This document shows positions 26,232 through 33,667 of a stretch of 64,000 nt of DNA, one piece after another; positions within the stretch are counted from its first letter, which is position 1; each line of letters starts with the position of its first letter. The translations under genes were made by a program, and so were the position numbers. The stretch comes from CAXWPM01 sp965206125. GTDB lineage: Bacteria > Acidobacteriota > Terriglobia > 20CM-2-55-15. The stretch is from NCBI GenBank assembly GCA_965206125.1, contig CBDBIN010000040.1, positions 124,001-188,000 on the forward strand, written 5' to 3'. Under the pieces are notes generated by a model that worked only from the letters and a program-made list of their open reading frames with translations, did no database searches and was not told the origin of the DNA.

Positions 26232-28442
26232 GTGCACAAGGCCGCACTGTTCCTAGTCCTGCCCCTATTCCTGGTTTCGACGGCACTGGCTCAGTCGGGA
26301 CAGACCGGCGCCAACGAGATCGACTTCGAAACCGCGAAGCTGAGCCGCATCGCGTATGCCCTGCCGACCGAGGAACCCATCAGCATCGACGGCCGACTCG
26401 ATGAAGAGGCGTGGCAGCGGGCGGAGCCTATCGGAGACTTCGTTCAGTGGGGAAACAGTTGGGACCCTGGCGGTCCGGCATCCCAACCGACCGAAGTCCG
26501 ATTCCTCTACGACGGCAAGAACCTATACATCGGCGCCATCTGCTGGGAAGAAGACGTCGCCAACATGATCATTGACGGCCTGAAACGGGACGGGCCGTTC
26601 GACCAGGGAGACGAGTTCGGCTTCCTCCTCGATACTCTCAACGACGATCGCTCCGCCTTCTTCTTCGCCACAAACCCGGTGGGCGCCCGTCGCGACCTTC
26701 AGTTGGCCAACGACAGCCAGGTCAACCAGAACTGGGACGGTGTCTGGGACGTCGAAGTTCGGATCGAAGAAGACCGCTGGGTTGTGGAGTTTGCCGTGCC
26801 GTTTACGACGTTGCGGTTTTCTGGTTCTGAGTCGCAGGAATGGGGCCTGAACCTTTACCGCAAGATACGGCTTGCCAACGAGGAGTCCAACTGGGCGCCG
26901 ATTCCCAGGCGGTACCGGATGAGCCGGGTCTCGCTGTCCGGCACTCTTCGTGGCGTGGAGGGAGTCCGCCCGGGCCGCAACATCAAGGTCAAGCCATACG
27001 CGGTTGCAGAACTGATCCAGCAACGTTCCGGCGGGGTACTCGGGAACGACTTCGACTACGATGGAGGCTTCGACGCGAAGCTCGGCGTGACGCAGTCGCT
27101 CACGCTGGACTTGACTTACCGGACGGATTTCTCGCAGACAGAAGTCGACCAGGATCAGGTCAACCTCACCCGATTCAGTCTGTTCTTTCCGGAAAAACGG
27201 GAATTCTTCCTCGAGAACTCCGGTCTGTTCGGATTCGGCGGCCGCAACGCCGCCGCGCAGGGGCGGGGCGGAGGTCAGAACCTCATCCCATTCTTCAGCC
27301 GCCGGATCGGCCTGAACGAAGGCGAGCCGGTCCCGATCCTGGGCGGCACGCGTCTGTCGGGCTCGGCGGGAGCCTACGAAATCGGTTTGCTCGCGATGAA
27401 GACCCAGAGCGTCGATCCGAATGAAGAGGGGGATGCCGGTCTCCCTTCGGACAATTTCATGATCGGTCGCGTTAAACGGAACCTGTTGCAGAACTCCTTC
27501 GTGGGCGCGATCTTCACGAACCGCGATTCCACGATCGAGGGCGACTACAACCGTGTCTTCGGTGTTGATGCGGTCTTTCAGTTCTACAACCGCCTGGATG
27601 TTTCGGGATACGTCCTGCGGAGTCAGACCCCCGGCTTCGATGACGATCAGGATGCCCACAAATTCTCCCTCGGGTGGCGGGACGACACGCTGTCGGGCGG
27701 GGCCGACTACGAGAAGGTCGGGGACAATTTCAACCCCGAGGTCGGCTTTGTCCGGCGCCGTGACATGGCGCACTATTCGGCCGATTTTTCCTACCAGCCG
27801 CTCCTGGAGGGGAGCGAAAGGGTCCGAAACCTCGCGTTTGGGACCAACTACGATTTCTATGAGGGCGTCACCGGCGAGATCGAAACGCGGGAGTACGGCG
27901 CGAACTTTGGTGTCAACTTTATCGACGGGGCTGCCCTGAACTTCAACGCGGGCGAGACTTTCGAGCGCGACGAATTTCTCCGCTACGACGTTCCGTTCGG
28001 CGACTACAAGTTCCGCGATTACTCAGTTTCCTACAACTCCAACCGCAGCCGCAGACTCGGCGGCCGGATCAGTTACGATTGGGGCGATTTCTGGAACGGG
28101 ACCCGACGGTCCATCGGTGGAGATGTCACCTTCAAGCCGGACTACCACTGGCAGTTCGAGGCGACACTCAGCAGAAACGATATCGCGATGCCCGCCGGAG
28201 ACTTTGTCACGACGCTGGTTGGATTGAAGGTCCTCTACGCGTTCACGAGCCGCGCGTTCCTGAACACTTTCCTGCAGTACAACGCCGAGAGAAACGAGTT
28301 CAGCTCGAACATCCGGTTCAACCTGATCCACCATCCGCTCAGCGACATCTACCTTGTATTCAACGAGAGGCGCGACACGCTGACCGGCGAGGTCCTGGAT
28401 CGGGGAATCCTCTTCAAGTTCACGAATCTGTTCAACTTTTGA
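26232..28442 (+). CDS. Secreted CBM9-like/DUF5916 outer-membrane protein
   Basis: 736 residues. GTG 26232 starts a signal peptide (MHKAALFLVLPLFLVSTALA). Residues 40-215 form a CBM9-like sandwich (PISIDGRLDEEAWQRAE, RFLYDGKNLYIGAICWE) and the remainder is DUF5916, whose alternating strands and terminal FKFTNLFNF suggest an outer-membrane barrel. Role unknown; family members are common in Acidobacteriota and Bacteroidota and are often next to peptidases. The open frame runs upstream into attR, so the present upstream region, including a TACAAT at 26220, was shaped by the island insertion. Confidence 0.85.
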   Translation: MHKAALFLVLPLFLVSTALAQSGQTGANEIDFETAKLSRIAYALPTEEPISIDGRLDEEAWQRAEPIGDFVQWGNSWDPGGPASQPTEVRFLYDGKNLYIGAICWEEDVANMIIDGLKRDGPFDQGDEFGFLLDTLNDDRSAFFFATNPVGARRDLQLANDSQVNQNWDGVWDVEVRIEEDRWVVEFAVPFTTLRFSGSESQEWGLNLYRKIRLANEESNWAPIPRRYRMSRVSLSGTLRGVEGVRPGRNIKVKPYAVAELIQQRSGGVLGNDFDYDGGFDAKLGVTQSLTLDLTYRTDFSQTEVDQDQVNLTRFSLFFPEKREFFLENSGLFGFGGRNAAAQGRGGGQNLIPFFSRRIGLNEGEPVPILGGTRLSGSAGAYEIGLLAMKTQSVDPNEEGDAGLPSDNFMIGRVKRNLLQNSFVGAIFTNRDSTIEGDYNRVFGVDAVFQFYNRLDVSGYVLRSQTPGFDDDQDAHKFSLGWRDDTLSGGADYEKVGDNFNPEVGFVRRRDMAHYSADFSYQPLLEGSERVRNLAFGTNYDFYEGVTGEIETREYGANFGVNFIDGAALNFNAGETFERDEFLRYDVPFGDYKFRDYSVSYNSNRSRRLGGRISYDWGDFWNGTRRSIGGDVTFKPDYHWQFEATLSRNDIAMPAGDFVTTLVGLKVLYAFTSRAFLNTFLQYNAERNEFSSNIRFNLIHHPLSDIYLVFNERRDTLTGEVLDRGILFKFTNLFNF

Positions 28443-28629
28443 CGTCGGGCGCCGCCAACACCCGGAATCTGCTCGGCTGTTATCCCCAATAGGTAGAGTC
28501 CAGTTCGCCCTGCCGAACGCATTCGGCGTGCCGGGATTACACCGCGCGACCGTTTAATTGACCCCACCGCCTTCCTTCCGTAATACATGGCCAGCCCTAC
28601 GGGAGAGCTCAAAACATGACGGGGGCGGT

Positions 28630-28890
28630 GTGTCTTTTGCGGAAGGAACCCGACTCGGCCCATACGAAATCAAGGCGCAGATTGGCGCCGGCGGTATGGG
28701 AGAGGTGTATAGCGCTACGGACACACGCCTCGACCGCACCGTAGCCATCAAAATCCTCCCTGAACACCTCGCCAACGATCCGCAACGCCGGGAACGATTC
28801 GAGCGTGAAGCCAAGGCCGGCAGCAGCCTGAACCATCCTCACATCTGCACGCTCTACGATGTAGGCGAGCAGGACGGGATTCATTTCCTG
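28630..28890 (+). pseudogene. Ser/Thr kinase N-terminal fragment
   Basis: From GTG 28630 the frame reads EGTRLGPYEIKAQIGAGGMG, then EVYSATDTRLDRTVAIKIL and SLNHPHICTLYDVGEQDG, i.e. the glycine loop and catalytic Lys region of a Hanks kinase. Similarity stops at about residue 87 after IHFL, before the catalytic HRD loop, and the frame ends at 28950. It cannot be an active kinase. An amidohydrolase tail begins directly after it in another frame. Confidence 0.85.
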
Positions 28891-29042
28891 GGCTTCGTGC
28901 CGATCTGGTCTTGCTCGCCGGCAACCCGTTGGATCGTATTGACAACGTAAGCACCCGGATCGGGGTGATGAAACGGGGGCGGTGGTTTTCTGCCGATGAA
29001 CTGGAAACAACCCTGGATCAGTTGGCAGAAGAGAGAAAGTAA
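28891..29042 (+). pseudogene. Amidohydrolase C-terminal fragment
   Basis: From 28899, in a frame shifted from the kinase fragment, the sequence reads ADLVLLAGNPLDRIDNV, then GVMKRGRWFSADELE and stops at TAA 29040. This is the characteristic end of imidazolonepropionase-like amidohydrolases. Only about 47 residues remain, and the stop codon lies within the left end of the inverted-repeat element at 29039. Confidence 0.75.
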
Positions 29043-29342
29043 CCACGGGCTATATAGCAGCCCGTGGCAGAAGTCTGATGGCCCGCGTTACGGCGACGTC
29101 GCGCCAGATGCTAGGCGCCGCGCCGACGGCGATGCGGGTACATCGTTGAGGGGCGGCAACAACCGAGATGGTGTGACGTCGCCGTAACCCTTCGGGCGCA
29201 TGGGGGTTCGGAGGCGTATACTTCGTTGCTCGTCGTCACGATGAAGCAGCATCACTTCCTCCTCGCGCCTCGTCTTCGCCTCCGAAGACCCATGCGCGCG
29301 AGCCATCAGACTTCTGCCACGGGCTGCTGAGCCCGTGGTTAC
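29039..29342. mobile_element. 304-bp nested inverted-repeat element (MITE/REP-pair like)
   Basis: Outer arms at 29039-29087 and 29296-29342 are inverted copies (about 47 bp, one small indel); each arm contains its own hairpin CCACGGGCT...AGCCCGTGG. Between them lie two independent inverted pairs: GTTACGGCGACGTC (29087-29100 with 29175-29188, perfect 14 bp) and a 21-bp pair with two mismatches (29196-29216 with 29277-29297). The single strand can therefore fold as a long stem opening into two arms. It encodes no protein. It resembles paired REP sequences used by REP-associated tyrosine transposases, but no transposase is in the window. Confidence 0.85.
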
Positions 29343-29424
29343 AAAGCATCGAAGGAACCGCCCTACTTCGAGGCGCGACATCCGAGATGGGCCCCGTCGG
29401 CGGGGCCCGCAAGCTCCGGTGCGA

Positions 29425-30177
29425 TCACTGCACCCGTCGAACGACCACCCTTGCAACGGGGTTCCGCCAGTCCCGGGCGGATGGGGTCATGTCCCCGACC
29501 CCGTGAATTCCGGCATGGACGTGGACGAAACCCTCGCCGCCTTCGGGTGCTCCTCCACCCCCCGGACCGCCGCATTCCTCAAAGTCCGGGCCGGGGATGG
29601 ATGCACAGGTCTCGTCGTTCGGCTCGGTCCCCGCGTCGTATGCGGTCGCGGTTACGACCAGAATGTCGCGCATCAGTGCCGCGACGGTGGAGATTGGAGG
29701 AAGACCGAGAAACGGCGTGAGGAACCCACCCGGAAGGTAGGCGGAGTCCACCGCAAGGAAGGCGTCGTTGGTCGGTATCAGCATGGATGCCAAACTCAAG
29801 CGGTTGAATTGTGAGGCGCCTTGAAGCTGTACGGTCACCGAGGCACCCGGAGCCAACAGTCCTTCCGAGATGGCGACATCCCATACGCCAAGCGTGCCGA
29901 CCAGAAGGTCCATCAGTGGCATGGTGTTCCCGGTTTCCGCCAGGATTTCCAATTCGTCACTTGCCGCCGATCCGAGTTCGTACAGTTGCACGTTCTCGTT
30001 GTGGGTTACCAGCAGGATCGGTGTAAACTGCTGATCCCGGGTCAAGTTGGTAATCGTAACGTCGTACAGACCGCCCTGTGCCAGGGCGGTTTCGCCCCCA
30101 ACAAGCATCGCGATCAATATCAATGCAACTATGGCGACAGAAGGGTAGCCCGTGGAAGGGCTGACTGAGTGTCTCAT
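29425..30177 (-). CDS. Secreted spondin-domain protein
   Basis: 250 residues with a signal peptide (IVALILIAMLVGGETALAQ). The mature part is a single spondin-like domain: YDVTITNLTRDQQFTPILLV, RLSLASMLIPTNDAFLAV, YDAGTEPNDETCASIPGP and GFVHVHAGIHGVGDM, the acidic and His residues being typical of the calcium-binding site of this family. A Gly-rich loop lies near residue 205. Function in bacteria is unknown; probably periplasmic or surface. ATG 30177 is preceded by AGAGGA. Divergent from the beta-barrel gene. Confidence 0.85.
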   Translation of the reverse strand: MRHSVSPSTGYPSVAIVALILIAMLVGGETALAQGGLYDVTITNLTRDQQFTPILLVTHNENVQLYELGSAASDELEILAETGNTMPLMDLLVGTLGVWDVAISEGLLAPGASVTVQLQGASQFNRLSLASMLIPTNDAFLAVDSAYLPGGFLTPFLGLPPISTVAALMRDILVVTATAYDAGTEPNDETCASIPGPDFEECGGPGGGGAPEGGEGFVHVHAGIHGVGDMTPSARDWRNPVARVVVRRVQ

Positions 30178-30418
30178 TTGGCATCCTCTTATTATTTAGT
30201 GGTCGACCGAAGTTTCCTCGTTGAACTATCAGCGGCTCGACTGCGCGACAGTGAACCCGTTGTAAGTAGTCGGCCCAAAAAGTAAAATCCCCCTGCGGAC
30301 CTTCTGAAATTCGCAAAATCTCGAATCCAGGTCAGGAACGAACCTGGTTGACGGCCGAGAAACGTCGCTTCTGACGTTTACCGGACATTTTCGGGACGAT
30401 GAAGGTGAAGGATCCTCT

Positions 30419-31087
30419 ATGGGGAAGATGCTCGCGTGCATGCTAGTCGTCCTGTGCTGCCAGAGCAGCCTGGGTGCGCAGAACGGCGGCTTTGCCGGCG
30501 CGCTGATCGGCGTGTCCACGCTTTCCGCCGACGGCCGTTCCGTGGTCACGATGCCGACGGCGGCCGTCTCCGTTTACAAGCCCGAGAACGGCGCCGCGCT
30601 GAATCTGTTTGCAGGCGTGGCTCTGGCAGATTTTCTGAGCGTGCAGGGCAATTACGTGTGGAATCGGAACAGCATGACCCTCACATCAACGCTGACATCG
30701 GACGACAGGCAGGAATACTACGAGCAGGCCAGAGACAGCATGCAGCACGCCGTGATCGGGGATGTGCTGATCTACTTCCGCAAACGAGGCGATCCGGTGC
30801 GACCTTACCTTTCGGCCGGGTTGGGGTTCGTTCATTTCGAGAGCACGGAGCGGGAACTCCTGGTAAGCCGGGATGCGGGCCGAGTTCCGCCCGAAGTGTT
30901 CACCTCGACAAAGCCAGCACTAAGGGTTGCGGTCGGCATCGATGTCGTCGTGGGCGGAGGCTGGTCGCTGCGGTATAGCTTCAGCGAAACGCTCACTGGA
31001 AATCCGATCAGCTCCCAGCTTTCACCGACAGGCCAACGTAATCTCGCCAATTTCCAGAATCTCTTTGGGATTGTCCGGCATTTCTAG
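30419..31087 (+). CDS. Outer-membrane beta-barrel (OmpA/OmpW-like) protein
   Basis: 222 residues. A signal peptide (MLACMLVVLCCQSSLGAQ) is followed by short amphipathic strands: GGFAGALIGVSTLSADG, NLFAGVALADFLSVQGNYV, PYLSAGLGFVHFE and WSLRYSFSETL, ending in Phe, as in 8-stranded porin-like barrels. ATG 30419 has GAAGG about 10 bp upstream. The TAG stop is contributed by the left end of the inverted-repeat element at 31086, so the original C terminus could have been slightly different. Confidence 0.75.
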   Translation: MGKMLACMLVVLCCQSSLGAQNGGFAGALIGVSTLSADGRSVVTMPTAAVSVYKPENGAALNLFAGVALADFLSVQGNYVWNRNSMTLTSTLTSDDRQEYYEQARDSMQHAVIGDVLIYFRKRGDPVRPYLSAGLGFVHFESTERELLVSRDAGRVPPEVFTSTKPALRVAVGIDVVVGGGWSLRYSFSETLTGNPISSQLSPTGQRNLANFQNLFGIVRHF

Positions 31088-31264
31088 CCCGCTTTTCTCA
31101 CCGGTTGTCGTCGCGAAGCGTCGGAGATGCCGCCAGGACAAGGCGCGCGCCGGGAGGGCGACCGAGGCGTACTTGACAGTACGTTGAGGAGCCCGACCAA
31201 GCACAACGCAGTAATGGCGGATGGATCCAGCGCTGCAGCAGACCACTGGTGAGAAAAGCGGGCT
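31086..31264. mobile_element. 179-bp MITE-like element with 18-bp inverted ends
   Basis: The ends AGCCCGCTTTTCTCACC (31086-31102) and GGTGAGAAAAGCGGGCT (31248-31264) are perfect complements. The interior has the palindrome CGTACT-TG-ACAGTACG-like core at about 31170 and no open frame. Its left end supplies the stop codon of the beta-barrel gene and its right end lies 11 bp from the stop of the next gene. Confidence 0.7.
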
Positions 31265-31275
31265 GGCACCGGTGA

Positions 31276-31620
31276 TCAGTGGTTCTGGAAACCAGCGTAC
31301 GGGCAGTTGCCCCAATAAATGGGTGCGTTCTCGACGCGCTCCCCAAGAACGCGGGCGTGACACAGCCTGCAGATGTTGAACGATCCCGTCTTTTGTGCCA
31401 GCGGAGAAATCTCGACGAGCCTTTCAAATACGCAGAGGCCTCGGTCCGCTGTCGTTTCGCATAGGTTGAGGAGCGGACCGGCCTCCTCCTGACGGCTGAT
31501 CAAGGTCGAATAGATGTTCGACTTGAGACGCGTGGGTGCGGATGCCGCCGGCGCGTCCCCGGACTCACTGTCCGCCAGCCATCTAAAGAAGCGATCTTCC
31601 GTATCTCGACTATTCGCCAT
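31276..31620 (-). CDS. Cys-rich small protein downstream of an ECF sigma gene (anti-sigma candidate)
   Basis: Not assigned to a family. 114 residues (MANSRDTEDRFFRWLADSES...). Five Cys: 54, 63, 84, 87 and 106, with CRLCH (84-88), a CxxCH pattern, and an aromatic tail (IYWGNCPYAGF). No signal peptide or membrane segment, so it is probably cytoplasmic and a metal or Fe-S site is more likely than heme. The ATG overlaps the end of the ECF sigma gene by 11 bp, the usual place for an anti-sigma factor. The sigma gene itself is interrupted by IS30. Confidence 0.65.
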   Translation of the reverse strand: MANSRDTEDRFFRWLADSESGDAPAASAPTRLKSNIYSTLISRQEEAGPLLNLCETTADRGLCVFERLVEISPLAQKTGSFNICRLCHARVLGERVENAPIYWGNCPYAGFQNH

Positions 31621-31994
31621 GGTTCCACCTCCGCCGGAACTGATCTCTGGCACGTGCCAGGGTGCGTTCGACGGCTTTCTCAGTTTTTCCGATATCCCGG
31701 GCGATGTCCCGAGCGCTTCTCTTCTCCCAATACCGCCAGAGCAGGGCGAGGCTGTATGTTTCGGGCAGGCTTTCGAGCACTCTCCTTGTCCTTGCCTCCA
31801 TACGCTCGCGATCCAGGGCTTCTTCGAGCCGTGGGTCGTCGACAGGGACCGAATCGGAATCTCGGTCGCTCTCGATAGGATCGGGTTCGCGCAGGCGGGC
31901 ACGGTAGTAGCTCTCAACCTTGTGCCTGGCGATCCCGAGCAGCCACGCTTGCAGTGAAGATACCCCTCGGAACTTGTCCAGGTTGTCCGCTGAT

Positions 31995-33205
31995 CTCAAT
32001 GGATCGACGCAACACTTTATCTTAAAAGGAAGAGGTGGAGTGTATGCGGAAAGGGATGCGATTCGGTTTCACGGCGGCGGAGAAGGCGGAGGTATGGGAT
32101 CGGTGGCGGCGAGGGGAATCTCTGCATGAGATCGGGCGAGCGTTTGGCAAGCTGTCATCGTCTGTATATTGTCAGCTGGCGCATACCGGAGGCATTCGTC
32201 CTCGACCACGACGACGGTCGAGGTTGGCTTTGAGCCTGTCGGAACGTGAGGAGATCTCCCGCGGGATCGCGGCCGAGCAGTCGTTGCGTTCGATCGCAGA
32301 GTGTCTGGGGCGTTCACCCTCGACGGTGAGCCGGGAGATCCAGCGCAATGGGGGCTATGATGACTACCGGGCGTCTGTCGCCGATGAACAGGCTTGGAAC
32401 CGGGCCCGTCGCCCGAAGCGATGTCAGTTGGGTCGCCATCCGCGGTTACGGCGAATGGTGGCGAGGAAGCTCCGGCGGAATTGGTCGCCCGAACAGATCG
32501 CCGGCTGGCTGAAGCGATCCTATCCAGAGGATGAGTCGTATCACGTGTCCCACGAGACGATCTATCGCAGCCTATTCGTGCAGGCGCGCGGGGTGTTTAA
32601 GAAAGAACTACTTAGACATCTGAGGTCGAGACGAACGATTCGTCGATCCCGACATTCCAGTCACAAAGGTCACGGGAAAGGGGATCTCGCCGATATCGTA
32701 TCGATTCGTGAGCGCCCGGCCGAGGTCGAAGATCGTGCCGTTCCCGGTCACTGGGAGGGAGATCTGATAGTGGGATCGAACAACACCTACATTGCGACCC
32801 TGGTCGAACGCCATACCCGTTACGTGATGTTGGTGAAAGTGTCGGATAAACAGACCAAGACCGTCGTGCCTGCACTGATCAAGCACGCGAAGAAACTACC
32901 GACCGAGCTGTATAAATCGCTGACCTGGGATCGCGGCAAGGAAATGGGAGATCATCGGCGGTTTACCCTGGCGACCGACATCGACGTCTACTTCTGCGAT
33001 CCGCAGAGTCCATGGCAACGTGGTTCCAATGAAAACACGAATGGCCTGCTCCGACAGTACTTCCCAAAGAGAACCGACTTATCGGTGCACTCGCAGGCGC
33101 ACCTGAACAAGGTGGCACGTGAGCTCAATGAACGGCCGCGTAAGACGCTGGAGTTTGAAACTCCAGCAGAACGATTCAACGCTTGTGTTGCATCGATTGG
33201 TTGAG
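31995..33205 (+). mobile_element. IS30-family insertion sequence, copy 1
   Basis: 1211 bp. The left end begins CTCAAT then GGATCGACGCAACAC; the right end is the complement of CTCAAC then CAATCGATGCAACAC, so 17 of 21 terminal bases match. One transposase fills the element. A clear target duplication is not visible. The copy at 62919 has the same left end with one base difference, indicating recent transposition within this genome. Confidence 0.92.
32044..33204 (+). CDS. IS30-family transposase, copy 1
   Basis: 386 residues from ATG 32044 (GGAAGAGG upstream; an in-frame GTG at 32035 is less likely). Two N-terminal helix-turn-helix units (FTAAEKAEVWDRWRRGESLH and LRSIAECLGRSPSTVSREIQ) bind the ends. 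The DDE core shows GHWEGDLIVG, LTWDRGKEM and PWQRGSNENTNGLLRQYFPK, with all three acidic residues. Intact. Confidence 0.96.
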   Translation: MRKGMRFGFTAAEKAEVWDRWRRGESLHEIGRAFGKLSSSVYCQLAHTGGIRPRPRRRSRLALSLSEREEISRGIAAEQSLRSIAECLGRSPSTVSREIQRNGGYDDYRASVADEQAWNRARRPKRCQLGRHPRLRRMVARKLRRNWSPEQIAGWLKRSYPEDESYHVSHETIYRSLFVQARGVFKKELLRHLRSRRTIRRSRHSSHKGHGKGDLADIVSIRERPAEVEDRAVPGHWEGDLIVGSNNTYIATLVERHTRYVMLVKVSDKQTKTVVPALIKHAKKLPTELYKSLTWDRGKEMGDHRRFTLATDIDVYFCDPQSPWQRGSNENTNGLLRQYFPKRTDLSVHSQAHLNKVARELNERPRKTLEFETPAERFNACVASIG

Positions 33206-33551
33206 GTGGCACCCACGCTGCAAGAAAGACATCCTGGACGAGATCATCCACTAGATCTGATCGCGGAATGAGCCGGTGGCGAACGTAGGAGTAGATACTG
33301 TCGGTGTAACGACCGACGAACTCTGCTGTCGCTTTTCGATCTTTGTCGAGTATCGCAGCAGCAAATACCAGGTCCCGCTCACCTGGTGTTCGCTCCCGAC
33401 TTCGGTTATCGGCCTGCGACTTGACGGAGCCCACGAACGATCGCCTCCCTTCGCATATTTCTGCCTATCAAGTCCTTAGTCGTCGTAGAGACGATTCTCC
33501 CCCTCTCTTTTTGTCCAAGAGCATCAATTTCTGAGGGTCGGTCTGGTTCGG

Positions 33552-33606
33552 TGGGATGATGCGACTCTGGATCTGGCGAGTCCGAGTTTGAATCCGTGGG
33601 TCCCAG
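33552..33606 (+). pseudogene. Decayed tRNA-Gln remnant
   Basis: TGGGATG is followed directly by GACTCTGGATCTGG, the CTG anticodon region, then a degenerate T arm (GAGTTTGAATCC) and GGTCCCAG. The D arm is deleted. The acceptor ends still pair. It is likely an old attachment-site copy or a dead second tRNA-Gln. Confidence 0.6.
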
Positions 33607-33667
33607 TCGCTGCATTGATCTCGCCTATCCGCCTGCGGCGGAAGCCGGGTCTTCAATGTAGGGGCGG

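Larger units (their letters stand above)
31610..33434 (-). pseudogene. ECF sigma factor gene interrupted by IS30
   Basis: The 5' part (33206-33434, GTG start behind GGGAGG) encodes region 2: DKDRKATAEFVGRYTDSIYS and DLVDDLVQDVFLAAW. The 3' part (31610-31994) gives DNLDKFRGVSSLQAWLLGIA, then ESLPETYSLALLWRYWEKRS and region 4 DIARDIGKTEKAVERTLARA. Between them sits the 1.2-kb IS30 element, inserted right after the AAW of region 2. The joined product would be about 200 residues, normal for an ECF factor. Split this way it cannot make a working sigma factor, though the 3' half could be expressed from TTG 31999. Confidence 0.9.

Noticed and set aside
26523..27773. 416-codon minus-strand open frame
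   Set aside because: Antisense to the DUF5916 gene.
31620..31999. The sigma 3' half as an independent gene starting at TTG 31999
   Set aside because: It lacks region 2 and begins inside the IS30 end; it is better explained as the tail of the interrupted gene.
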